In this document: positions 1 to 7,980 of the stretch, one piece after another
Numbering within the stretch: position 1 is the stretch's first letter
Layout of the letters: each line of letters begins with the position of its first letter
Origin: Nonomuraea sp. NEAU-A123
GTDB taxonomy: Bacteria > Actinomycetota > Actinomycetes > Streptosporangiales > Streptosporangiaceae
Direction of reading: 5' to 3'
DNA: 64,000 nucleotides
Assembly (NCBI RefSeq): GCF_018603905.1
Contig: NZ_JAHFZZ010000016.1
Location: 62,001 to 126,000 of the forward strand
Translations under genes and position numbers: made by a program
Notes under the pieces: model-generated
What the model saw: only the letters and a program-made list of their open reading frames with translations
What the model was told of the DNA's origin: nothing
Database searches by the model: none

Positions 1-133
1 GGGTGGCGGCGCCGAATCCGCCTTTGTCGGCCACTGCGAGAAAACTGCGCAACCAGGCGGTCTGCAGCGACATGGCGTCCCGCGGATCGCGTGGGACGAG
101 GTCGACGACCTCGTCGGCGGGGCCGGGGCTCAT
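1..133 (-). CDS. LysR-family transcriptional regulator, N-terminus only (partial)
   Basis: The visible first 44 residues end in a LysR-type helix-turn-helix start (SLQTAWLRSFLAVADKGGFG). The gene runs off the left edge of the window. The reading resembles the other LysR protein at 3590-4519 (DAMSLELVWLKTWIEVVDTGSF), so the two are probably relatives. The ATG at 133 overlaps the stop codon of the upstream SDR gene as ATGA. A second ATG at 73 would give the usual short LysR N-terminus, so the exact start is uncertain. It is the last visible gene of a minus-strand operon beginning with the UxaA-type dehydratase and is likely a local regulator of sugar-acid catabolism. Confidence 0.7.
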   Translation of the reverse strand, partial: MSPGPADEVVDLVPRDPRDAMSLQTAWLRSFLAVADKGGFGAAT

Positions 134-882
134 GCCGCTGTCATCCCTCCGTCGAGGACGAGCGCGGCTCCGTTGACGAACCGGCCCTCGGGCCCCGCGA
201 GGAAGGCGACCATGGCCGCGATCTCGTCGGGTGCCCCCATGCGGCCGTCCAACTGCCGCTCCGCCATCGCCGCGCGGGCCGCTGCGGGATCCGGCGCGTC
301 CGCGAGGATCTTCCCGATCCACTCGGTCTCCACGGTTCCGGGGCAGATCGCCACGCAGCGGATTCCTTCGCGTGCGTGGTCGACAGCGACCGCTCGGGTG
401 AGGCCGACCAGCCCGGCCTTGGACGCGCAGTAGGCCGCCCGGCGAGCCAGCCCGACCTGACCGCCCACGGAGGCGATGTTGATGATCACGCCGCTGCCGC
501 GGTCGAGCATCAACGGCAGGGTCGCCCGGATGGTGAGGAACGGTCCGGTGAGGTTCACCGCCATGACGCGATGCCAATCAGCGTCACTCGTCTCTAGGAC
601 GGTCGCGGCCAGGCCGATCCCAGCCACGTTCACCAGCACTTCCGGGGCTCCGACGGTGACAGCGATCTCCCGGGTCACCGACCCCACGGCCAGGGGGTCG
701 CACAGGTCGACGGTGAAGGGGTGCGCCAGGCCACCGGCCTGCTGGATCAGGGTGCCCGTCTCGATGAGACCGGTGATGTCGAGATCCATCATCGCGATCT
801 CGTAGCCCTCGCGGGCCAGGCGTAGAGCGGTGGCGCGGCCGATGCCGGAAGCCGCGCCCGTCACCACGGCGAGGGCGCTCAT
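130..882 (-). CDS. SDR-family sugar/sugar-acid dehydrogenase
   Basis: A classical short-chain dehydrogenase of 250 residues. The NAD(P)-binding motif TGAASGIG is at residues 8-15, the NVAG motif follows, then a catalytic Ser in NIASVGG and the YCASK active site. The C-terminus has the usual NGAALVLDGG signature. The ATG at 882 overlaps the stop of the upstream SDR gene (ATGA), which fixes the start and indicates translational coupling. In this operon it is a candidate for oxidising a sugar or a 2-keto-3-deoxy sugar acid, for example the 2-keto-3-deoxy-L-fuconate step. The substrate is an inference from the neighbouring fucosidase and dehydratase genes. Confidence 0.85.
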   Translation of the reverse strand: MSALAVVTGAASGIGRATALRLAREGYEIAMMDLDITGLIETGTLIQQAGGLAHPFTVDLCDPLAVGSVTREIAVTVGAPEVLVNVAGIGLAATVLETSDADWHRVMAVNLTGPFLTIRATLPLMLDRGSGVIINIASVGGQVGLARRAAYCASKAGLVGLTRAVAVDHAREGIRCVAICPGTVETEWIGKILADAPDPAAARAAMAERQLDGRMGAPDEIAAMVAFLAGPEGRFVNGAALVLDGGMTAA

Positions 883-1640
883 GAGTACGCCGTTCCGGGC
901 AGCGAACCGTCCATGGCGTATCCGCCGTCGACGTCCAGGCAAGCGCCTGTGGTGTAACACGCCTCTTCGGACGCGAGGTAGGCGATGGCGGAGGCCACCC
1001 ACTCGGGCGGCGCGATCTTCCCCAGTGGGATCTTCGCCGTCAGAGAGCTGACGATCTCAGGGGTGTAGATGGGCTCGCTCATCTTGGTCCGGGTGGCGCC
1101 CGGGCGTACGCAGTTGACGGTGATGCCGTGGGGAGCCAACTCCGAGGCCATCGTACGGGTCATCGCCTCGAGCCCGCCCTTGGTCGCCGTGTAAGGCGCG
1201 GCGTTCGGCTCGGAGACCACGGCGTGGACCGAGGAGACGTTGACGATGCGGCCAGGCGTGCCGTGATCGACCATGATGCGGGCGACGGCCTGGCTCAAGA
1301 AGAAGACCCCGGTCAGGTTCACCGCGATGACGCGATCCCAATCGGCCCTTGAGACCTGAAGAAAGGGTGCGATATGCAGGATTCCGGCGACATTGGCCAG
1401 CACGTCGACCTGCTGGAACTCCCCGCGTAGATACTCCTCCAGCGACCGCGCCGCATCCAGGTCCGCGACGTTCAGCTCGAGCGGGCGAAGGCGCCCCTCT
1501 TCGTGGTCCGGCCACGGCTGGGTGTGCTGCAGATCGACCGCTACCACCGTGGCTCCCTCGCCCAGAAGCCGAACCGCTGTCGCCCGGCCGATGCCGGAGT
1601 CGGCGCCGGTGACGACGGCGACCTTCTCGCTGAATCTCAT
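879..1640 (-). CDS. SDR-family dehydrogenase
   Basis: A second classical SDR of 253 residues: MRFSEKVAVVTGADSGIGRA carries the cofactor glycine motif, followed by NVAG, a Ser in NVSSVHA and the YTATK catalytic pair. The ATG at 1640 overlaps the stop of the lactonase relic by ATGA, and its own stop overlaps the next SDR start in the same way. Two paralogous SDRs in one sugar operon fit two oxidation steps, one on the free sugar and one on the keto-deoxy acid, as in non-phosphorylating L-fucose or L-rhamnose pathways. Which protein does which step cannot be read from the sequence. Confidence 0.85.
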   Translation of the reverse strand: MRFSEKVAVVTGADSGIGRATAVRLLGEGATVVAVDLQHTQPWPDHEEGRLRPLELNVADLDAARSLEEYLRGEFQQVDVLANVAGILHIAPFLQVSRADWDRVIAVNLTGVFFLSQAVARIMVDHGTPGRIVNVSSVHAVVSEPNAAPYTATKGGLEAMTRTMASELAPHGITVNCVRPGATRTKMSEPIYTPEIVSSLTAKIPLGKIAPPEWVASAIAYLASEEACYTTGACLDVDGGYAMDGSLPGTAYS

Positions 1641-1837
1641 GCGATGACCTCTCGTGAAAACGGAAGGGGGTCGGCGTCGCGCCGCAGTACCGCCCCTGCC
1701 GGCGGCCACCCCACATCACCCGCGGCGTCGACCCGAAGCCCATCGGGGATACCAGAGAGTGACGAGGTGTCCGCGAAGACCCGCACGTGCCACAGCGGTC
1801 CCTCGCCCAGCGTGGCCTGGCCGTGCCAGAACGTCAT
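1637..1837 (-). pseudogene. Remnant of SMP-30/gluconolactonase-family lactonase (large in-frame deletion)
   Basis: A 66-codon open frame with ATGA overlaps to both neighbours. Its start, QATLGEGPLWH, matches the family's typical N-terminal LGEGPxW motif. It then jumps directly to VRVFADTSSLSGIPDGLRVD, which resembles the conserved R-VFA...G-PDGL-VDAEG segment of the last third of SMP-30 lactonases. About 150-200 residues, including the propeller core and metal ligands, are missing, so it cannot be an active lactonase. It looks like a decayed lactonase whose coupling signals were kept. The lactonase step can be supplied by the amidohydrolase at 14158-15024. Family assignment is by eye; an unrelated small coupled protein is the alternative. 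Confidence 0.6.
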
Positions 1838-3363
1838 ACTACGGCTCCCAGCCGCCACGGCACGATCTCCTCGGTGCCGAACCCGAGCGCCTCGGACTTG
1901 CTCGGTGTGCCCGATGCCATGTCCACCAGGGTCTCGAACAGCAGGATTCCATGGCGGATCTGGTCGTCCCGCGACATCGCCGGGCCGGCGTCGACGTCCA
2001 TGTCGGCGCGCATGCGCTCGTACAGCCGGGTCGTCGTGCTGATCTTGAGACAGGGGGTCGGGCGCGACCCGAAGACCGATCCTCGGCCGGTCGTGAACGC
2101 CAGCAGGTTGGCCCCGCCGGCGACCATGCCGGTGGCCGAGACCGGGTCGTAACCGGGAGTGTCCATGAAGGTCAGCCCCGCGGCGGTGACCGGGGCGGCG
2201 TAGGCGACGACGTCGTTGAGCGGGCTCGTGCCGCCCTTCAGGACCGCACCCAGCGACTTCTCCCAGATCGTGGTGATGCCACCGTCCCGGTTGCCCTTGG
2301 AAGGGTTGTTGTCCAGCTCCGCGTCATTGCTCGCCGTATAGGCCTGCCACCAGGCGATCAGTTCGTCGATCCGGTGGGCGACCGCGGGCGCGGCGGCCCG
2401 CTCGCGCAGCATGTGCTCCGCACCGTAGATCTCGGGGGTCTCACCGAGGATGACCCGGCCGCCGGCGGCTACCAGCAGGTCAGCCGCCACACCCAGTGTC
2501 GGGTTGGCCGTCAGACCCGAGTAGGCGTCACTGCCGCCGCACTGCAACCCGAGTATCAGCTCGTCGACCGGAATGGGCTCCCGCCGCAGGCCGGCGAGCT
2601 GCGACGCCATCGCCGCGACAGAGTCCAAGGCGGCGTTGACGGTGGCGGCCGTACCGCCCAGGTCCTGGATGGTGAGGGTCTCGACGGCCAGGCCGTCTCC
2701 GAAGACGTTCTCCGGCTGGTTGATCTCGCAGCCCAGACTGACCATCACCACTCCGGCGATGTTCGCGTGGCCGGCGTACCCACGCAGAGTGCGGCGCAGG
2801 ATGTCATCGCCGGCGGTGCCCTCGGCCATACCGCAGCCCAATTCGTGGGTGAGAGCGATGACCCCGTCCAGACCAGGTGCTCCGACCTGGGCGTTCGCGG
2901 CATTTGCCACCATCCGCGCCACTGTCGAGGAGCAGTTCACCGTTGGCAGCACAGCGAGGTAGTTACGGGTCGCGGCCCGGCCGTCGGGTCTGCGATAGCC
3001 GAGGAAATGGTCGCGCGTCGGGACGGCCGGCGCGGACCACAGCGATGGCTTGGAAGGGACCTTCGCGAGGCCGAGGCTCTGTGGCCCGACCCCGAGATTG
3101 TGCAGGTGAACGTGGGCGCCGGGCGGGATGTCCCGCAGCGCGATGCCGATGACCTCGCCGTACTTGCGGACGGCCGCCCCCTTGGCGACGGCGCGCACAG
3201 CGACCTTGTGGCCCGCCGGGATGTCGTCGATCGCGGCGACGACACCATCGGCCACCTGTACGAGCGTCCCGCGGCTGAGCTGCTCACGGACGAGCCCTAC
3301 GTCATCCACGCCTTCCAGCGGAACCAGAGGGACAGCGACATCGGCCGGCATCGGTGCGGTCAT
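1834..3363 (-). CDS. UxaA-family (altronate/galactarate dehydratase-like) sugar-acid dehydratase
   Basis: A 509-residue protein with the fused arrangement of UxaA proteins: an N-terminal SAF domain (about residues 10-95) and a long C-terminal dehydratase domain opening with GYRRPDGRAATRNY and containing conserved cysteines (VNCSS, HELGCGM, SLGCEINQPEN, LQCGGSDA). Family members dehydrate altronate, galactarate or related acids using an iron centre. The ATG at 3363 is preferred over an in-frame TTG at 3378. It heads a minus-strand operon followed by a lactonase relic, two SDR genes and a LysR gene, all coupled by ATGA overlaps. The substrate here is unknown; a deoxy-sugar acid is plausible from context. 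Confidence 0.85.
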   Translation of the reverse strand: MTAPMPADVAVPLVPLEGVDDVGLVREQLSRGTLVQVADGVVAAIDDIPAGHKVAVRAVAKGAAVRKYGEVIGIALRDIPPGAHVHLHNLGVGPQSLGLAKVPSKPSLWSAPAVPTRDHFLGYRRPDGRAATRNYLAVLPTVNCSSTVARMVANAANAQVGAPGLDGVIALTHELGCGMAEGTAGDDILRRTLRGYAGHANIAGVVMVSLGCEINQPENVFGDGLAVETLTIQDLGGTAATVNAALDSVAAMASQLAGLRREPIPVDELILGLQCGGSDAYSGLTANPTLGVAADLLVAAGGRVILGETPEIYGAEHMLRERAAAPAVAHRIDELIAWWQAYTASNDAELDNNPSKGNRDGGITTIWEKSLGAVLKGGTSPLNDVVAYAAPVTAAGLTFMDTPGYDPVSATGMVAGGANLLAFTTGRGSVFGSRPTPCLKISTTTRLYERMRADMDVDAGPAMSRDDQIRHGILLFETLVDMASGTPSKSEALGFGTEEIVPWRLGAVV

Positions 3364-3589
3364 CCAAGATCCAGCCAATGCGCGAACATGCCGAACCGGT
3401 AATCCGGAAATCGTTCAAGACCAAATTCAGAGGCTGTCACGCACGTCACCCTAGAGTCCGAGGCGACGCCAGATGAAGCGCGAATAACAGAACGACGCCA
3501 TCCGTCCCACGAATAGTCGCCGACCAGATCCGGAATCCGAATGGCGCCCATTCGTAAAATGCATCCGCCGTCCGGACGACGCCGGCCTG

Positions 3590-4519
3590 CTAAGCGTTCT
3601 GCGGAACCGGTGAGGTGCCGTGCGGGATGGGTGAATCCACGACGAGGTCGATGAAGGCCTTCGAGGCACGAGTGAGGGGTCGCTCGCTGTGCCACCAGAC
3701 GCCGACATCGCGATGGCGATGCAGGTCGAGGATCGGACGGCTCTCCAACCCGTCCGTCCGGACCATGGCCGCAGCGAGCAGGTTGACCACGCCGATGCCC
3801 AGTCCGGCGCGGACCATCGCGGCGAGCGTTGTCGGCTGCTGCGAGACCGTTCCCATCGGCACCTCGACGTAGCTGGCGTGCAGGGCGGCTTCGGCCTCGT
3901 AGCCGAGGGAGTCCTGGAGGGGGTTGCCGATCGTGATGACGCGGTGCGAAGCGAGTTGTTCCAGCGCCACGGCCTCCTCGGACAGCAGCGGATGCCCGAC
4001 CGGGAGAAGCACCACGAACGGCTCGCGCCACAACGGGCGGTACGTGAGCGCGTGGTCGACGGGCTCAGGGCGCAGGGGGCGCAGCGCGACGGTGACCCGG
4101 CGGTCGTAGAGCGCGGTCTCGATCGACTGGACATCGCCGTCGAGGATGCCGATTTCGAGGGCCGGATGCCGGTCGCGAAGCGCCTGCACCACCGCGGGCA
4201 GGAATGCCGAGCTGGCGCTGGCGAAGCTCGCCACCTTGAGCAGCCCGGACAGCTGGTTCTTGCTGTGGCGGTGGCTGGCGAGCTCGTCCACGGCCGCGAG
4301 GACGGCACGTGCTTTCGGGAGCAGAGCCCGCCCGTCCTCGGTCAGCGCCAGCGGGCGCACGCGCCGTTCGATCAGCGTGCAACCCAGCGCACGCTCCAGG
4401 TTGGCCACGTGGGCTGACACCCTGGGCTGCGAAAGCGGGATCGCCTCGGCCGCCCGGGCGAAGCTGCCGGTGTCGACGACTTCGATCCACGTCTTGAGCC
4501 AGACGAGTTCTAGAGACAT
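3590..4519 (-). CDS. LysR-family transcriptional regulator
   Basis: A full-length 309-residue LysR regulator. The N-terminal winged HTH (SFARAAEAIPLSQPRVSAHVANLE) is followed by a linker helix and a periplasmic-binding-protein-like effector domain. The ATG at 4519 has GGAGG five bases upstream on the minus strand; an in-frame start 12 bases earlier is less likely. It lies between the ROK regulator and the UxaA operon, all in the same direction, and probably controls that operon. The 226 bp between it and the UxaA start (3364-3589) contain no gene that can be supported. Confidence 0.9.
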   Translation of the reverse strand: MSLELVWLKTWIEVVDTGSFARAAEAIPLSQPRVSAHVANLERALGCTLIERRVRPLALTEDGRALLPKARAVLAAVDELASHRHSKNQLSGLLKVASFASASSAFLPAVVQALRDRHPALEIGILDGDVQSIETALYDRRVTVALRPLRPEPVDHALTYRPLWREPFVVLLPVGHPLLSEEAVALEQLASHRVITIGNPLQDSLGYEAEAALHASYVEVPMGTVSQQPTTLAAMVRAGLGIGVVNLLAAAMVRTDGLESRPILDLHRHRDVGVWWHSERPLTRASKAFIDLVVDSPIPHGTSPVPQNA

Positions 4520-4594
4520 GGCGTCCTCCACATCCGGCCGCGGCCCCGGACCGAGCCGCTGAGCAGGGCATTCATCGTCGCATGCCGGCTGCCT

Positions 4595-5827
4595 TCACGA
4601 GTGCGCGGCCAGGGTCCCGTCGAGCATCGAGCGGATGACCGACGCGGCCGAGCCTCGCGCCCAGTCCTCGAAGGTGTGCGGCCGCGCGATGATCTTGCAT
4701 TCACGGGCCGAACCGAATGCGTGCTCGTCGAACGCTTCGCGCACGCGACGTTCGAACAGGTCGTAGTTGGTGACCGACTCGCCGGCCACGAGGATGACGC
4801 CCGGGCCGACGAGGTTGGCCATGGTGGCGAGGGCGAGTCCGATCATGGAGCCGGCTCGTTCGAACACCGCGCGCGCCTCGACGTCGCCGGCTCGAGCAAG
4901 CGCGACGGCCTCCCGCATGGTCATCAGCGGGTCGTTCTTGGCGGTCCGGATGGCATGCACGACGGCGCTCGACGAAGCGACGGTCTCCACGCATCCGCGG
5001 CGCCCGCAGGTGCAGAGCAGGTTGCCGGGTGCGAGTGGGAGATGGCCGATCTCGCCGGCGACCCCGTGATCTCCTTCGACGACATCGCCGTTGACATACA
5101 GGCCGCAGCCGATGCCGGCGCCGATCGTCACGATCGCGAACGAGCCGGAATCAACCCCGATGCCGAACCACTCCTCCGCGATGGACAGCGCCAGCACATC
5201 GTTGTCCACCACGACCGGCAGCTGGCACTGCTCGTGGACGAGATCGCGCAAGGGCACCGCTGACCAGTTCAGTCGCGGCGAGTTGCGGACGATGCCGGTG
5301 GCCTTGTCGACGTCGCCGGAGACCGCCACGCCGACGCCGACCACTCGCTCGGCGTCGGGGCCCAGGCGGTCCAGAAGCTCGTGGACGACGCCGGCCACGC
5401 TCTCCACGACCGATGGTGGCGCCGTGCTGGCCAGGGGCCGGTGGATCGAGTGGAGCACATTCGCGCGCATCGTGGTGGCGACGCCGAAGATCTCGTCGAC
5501 GCGGACGGTGATCCCGATGGCCAGGCGCGCCTCCTCCTGGACGCTGATCGGTTGCACGGGGCGGCCGGGCGTGGACGACCGGCGGTTGTCATGAGTCGAG
5601 ATCAGGCCCTGCTCAGTGAGCCGCGCTACGGCCTTCGTGACCGCCCCCTGGGACAGCCCCGTCCGGCGGGCGACCTCGATGCGGGGGATGGGGCCGTGCT
5701 TGAGGATCTCGGCCAGGACGGTCGTCACAGCGGGTGAGTCGTGTGAGGACCCCAGCTCCGAGCTCGGCGAGCCGCCGGCAGGCACACCGGGTACGTCGTC
5801 GCCGATGGTGCGAGGTGGCTCGATCAT
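4595..5827 (-). CDS. ROK-family transcriptional repressor
   Basis: A 410-residue ROK regulator: an N-terminal MarR-like winged HTH (PRIEVARRTGLSQGAVTKAVARL, about residues 45-90) is fused to a sugar-kinase-fold domain. The ROK zinc/sugar signature is present as GVAGEIGHL followed by CTCGRRGCVE. The ATG at 5827 is chosen because GAGAGG lies seven bases upstream; ATG and GTG codons further upstream have no ribosome site. It is divergent from the ABC/GH36/GH95 operon and is the obvious candidate for its sugar-responsive repressor. Alternatives (a catalytic ROK kinase) are unlikely because of the HTH. Confidence 0.92.
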   Translation of the reverse strand: MIEPPRTIGDDVPGVPAGGSPSSELGSSHDSPAVTTVLAEILKHGPIPRIEVARRTGLSQGAVTKAVARLTEQGLISTHDNRRSSTPGRPVQPISVQEEARLAIGITVRVDEIFGVATTMRANVLHSIHRPLASTAPPSVVESVAGVVHELLDRLGPDAERVVGVGVAVSGDVDKATGIVRNSPRLNWSAVPLRDLVHEQCQLPVVVDNDVLALSIAEEWFGIGVDSGSFAIVTIGAGIGCGLYVNGDVVEGDHGVAGEIGHLPLAPGNLLCTCGRRGCVETVASSSAVVHAIRTAKNDPLMTMREAVALARAGDVEARAVFERAGSMIGLALATMANLVGPGVILVAGESVTNYDLFERRVREAFDEHAFGSARECKIIARPHTFEDWARGSAASVIRSMLDGTLAAHS

Positions 5828-5904
5828 CACAGCGCCTCTCTGCGCCGCCATGGACGGCCTGGTCGACGGCTTCAAGGAACTTTATTTCTTCCAGAAACTA
5901 TATC

Positions 5905-5920
5905 AACGGCGCGTTAACGC
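5905..5920. promoter_or_regulatory. Overlapping palindromes between ROK gene and ABC operon (putative operator)
   Basis: The intergenic region contains AACG-GCG-CGTT (5905-5915) overlapping the perfect 10-bp palindrome GCGTTAACGC (5911-5920). Both lie in an AT-richer patch about 40 bp upstream of the operon's -35 box. This is where a divergent ROK repressor could bind. The operator role is inferred. Confidence 0.45.
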
Positions 5921-5950
5921 TGGGTTCCAACGTCCAGCTCAGATCATTAC

Positions 5951-5980
5951 TTGACACTGGAATGTAATGAAGCCTATCGT
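5951..5980 (+). promoter_or_regulatory. Probable sigma-70-type promoter of the ABC/GH36/GH95 operon
   Basis: A consensus -35 TTGACA (5951-5956) is followed after 18 bp by TATCGT (5975-5980), fitting the actinobacterial TANNNT -10. Transcription would start near 5987, about 64 nt before the permease ATG at 6051. Confidence 0.6.
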
Positions 5981-6050
5981 CACCGACCACCGCCGGCTTC
6001 TGATTCCGACCGACGGCACCGCCCTAGGGCGAAAGGTCAAGGGAGACTCC

Positions 6051-6992
6051 ATGTCGATAATGGTGAGACCCAGGCCAGGAGGGCGTGAACGCGCGTACCG
6101 CCGGGCAAAGTTGCGTAACCCATCGCATCGCAACGACTGGCGGCTCGCGTTGCTGCTCATAGCGCCGGCCGTAGTGGGCTTCGCGGTGTTCGCGGTCTAC
6201 CCGACTGTGCGGGGCGTTTACCTGAGCTTCACCGACTTCCAGGTTCTGAGCCCGCCGAAGTGGACCGGCCTGGACAACATCCGCACCCTGCTCGACGACG
6301 ACATGTTCTGGCACTCGCTCCGCGTGACCTTGTATTTCGTGGTGCTGTCCGTGGTGTTCGGCCTCCTCATCTCGCTGATCACAGCCGTCGTCCTGCACCG
6401 GCTGACCAAGTCGACAGTGGTCCGCGGGCTGGTCATCCTCCCGTTCCTCATCTCCGGTGTCGTCGCGGCGCTCGTCTGGCAGTGGATGCTCGACCCGCAG
6501 TTGGGGATCGTCAACGTCCTGATCGAGAGCGTCACCGGCAAGCCGATCAAGTTCCTCGGGTCACAGGAGTGGGCGATCCCGTCGATCGCGCTGATCAGCG
6601 TCTGGAAGTCGATGGGCTACAGCACGATCCTCATCGTCGCCGGACTGCAGACCATCCCAGGCGAGGTCTACGAGGCAGGGCGCCTGGACGGGGCGAGTGA
6701 GTTCCAGATGTTCCGGCGGCTGACGGTGCCGCTGCTGCGGCCGATCATGGCGATGGTGGTCGTCCTCACCGTCATCAGCTCGTTCCAGGTGTTCGACATC
6801 GTGCAGGTGACCACCAAGGGCGGACCGGCCGACGCGTCGAACGTCCTGCAGATGTACATCTACGACAAGGCCTTCAACCAGTTCGACTTCGGCTACGCGG
6901 CGACGATGTCGCTGTCCTTGTTCGTGATGCTCATCGTCATCACCTTCATCCAGCTGCGCCTGCTGCGCGCGAACGAATCCGACACGAACTGA
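6051..6992 (+). CDS. Sugar ABC transporter permease, MalF type
   Basis: A 313-residue polytopic protein with six predicted membrane spans and the EAA loop of binding-protein-dependent permeases (EVYEAGRLDGASEFQMFRRLTVPLL). The ATG at 6051 has GGGAG five bases upstream; an in-frame ATG at 5967 would overlap the promoter and is rejected. It is the first gene of the plus-strand glycan operon and pairs with the next permease and the lipoprotein binding protein. No ATPase is encoded nearby, as is common in actinomycetes where one shared MsiK-type ATPase serves many sugar importers. Confidence 0.93.
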   Translation: MSIMVRPRPGGRERAYRRAKLRNPSHRNDWRLALLLIAPAVVGFAVFAVYPTVRGVYLSFTDFQVLSPPKWTGLDNIRTLLDDDMFWHSLRVTLYFVVLSVVFGLLISLITAVVLHRLTKSTVVRGLVILPFLISGVVAALVWQWMLDPQLGIVNVLIESVTGKPIKFLGSQEWAIPSIALISVWKSMGYSTILIVAGLQTIPGEVYEAGRLDGASEFQMFRRLTVPLLRPIMAMVVVLTVISSFQVFDIVQVTTKGGPADASNVLQMYIYDKAFNQFDFGYAATMSLSLFVMLIVITFIQLRLLRANESDTN

Positions 6993-7001
6993 GGCCGAGC
7001 C

Positions 7002-7949
7002 ATGACCACGACTGCCATGATCGCTAGCGAGGGGCGGGCCGCCACGCACGCGGCGGCGCCGCCTGGCGGCGGAAGGCGACTCTCCATCGGCCGGGCGGTT
7101 GCCTGGGTGTACATCGCAGGCTTTCTGCTGGTCACGATCTTCCCGTTCTACTGGATCGTGCGCACCGCGCTCTCCAACAACTTCGCGCTCAGCACCGACC
7201 CGGCGTCGATGCTCCCGGTCGGCTTCTCGTTGGGCGCCTTCGAGCGGGTCTTCGGCCTGACCAGCCAGGCCGAGGCGCTCGCGCAGGGCGGATCCGGCGC
7301 CTCGCTGGACATTCCGCTCTTCGTGCGGAACTCCGTGATCTACTCGGGGCTGCTCACGTTCCTCGTCGTCACCTGCTCGACGTTCGCCGCCTACGCGTTC
7401 GCCCGGCTCCAGTGGCCAGGGCGGAACCTGGTGTTCTCCATCCTGCTGGCCGGCCTGATGGTGCCGGGCATCTTGATGCTGCTGCCCAACTTCGTGCTGA
7501 TCAACGACCTCGGGCTGGTCAACACCTTCACCGGCCTCATGCTGCCCGGCGCGCTCTTCTCCGCCTTCAACATCTTCTTCCTCCGGCAGTTCATGCTCGG
7601 GCTCAGCAGGGAGGTCGAGGAGGCCGCGCTGATCGACGGTGCCGGACCGTTGAAGCTCATGTTCCGGATCACCCTTCCGATGATGTCCGGTCCGCTCACC
7701 ACCCTGTCCGTCCTGACGTTCATCGGGACCTGGAACGACTACTTCTGGCCACTGCTGGTCGCCAACGATCCGCAGGTCAGGCCACTCACGCTGGCGCTCG
7801 GCGTATTCCAGCAAGCATCACCGCAGACGCAGCCCGACTTTGCCGGCCTGATGGCCGCGACGCTTGTGGCCGCGGTGCCGATGTTGCTGCTGTTCGTGAT
7901 CTTCGGAAAGCGAATCGTGAACTCCATCGGCTTCAGCGGGATCAAGTGA
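7002..7949 (+). CDS. Sugar ABC transporter permease, MalG type
   Basis: A 315-residue second permease with an N-terminal span (GRAVAWVYIAGFLLVTIFPFYWI), four or five further spans, and the EAA motif EVEEAALIDGAGPLKLMFRITLPMM. It starts 9 bases after the first permease stop. Together with the upstream permease it forms the membrane channel of a carbohydrate uptake system of the CUT1 class. The C-terminal half is typical; nothing unusual was noted. Confidence 0.93.
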   Translation: MTTTAMIASEGRAATHAAAPPGGGRRLSIGRAVAWVYIAGFLLVTIFPFYWIVRTALSNNFALSTDPASMLPVGFSLGAFERVFGLTSQAEALAQGGSGASLDIPLFVRNSVIYSGLLTFLVVTCSTFAAYAFARLQWPGRNLVFSILLAGLMVPGILMLLPNFVLINDLGLVNTFTGLMLPGALFSAFNIFFLRQFMLGLSREVEEAALIDGAGPLKLMFRITLPMMSGPLTTLSVLTFIGTWNDYFWPLLVANDPQVRPLTLALGVFQQASPQTQPDFAGLMAATLVAAVPMLLLFVIFGKRIVNSIGFSGIK

Positions 7950-7980
7950 CCCTGCAAGGCAGCAACAAGAGAGGCACCTC

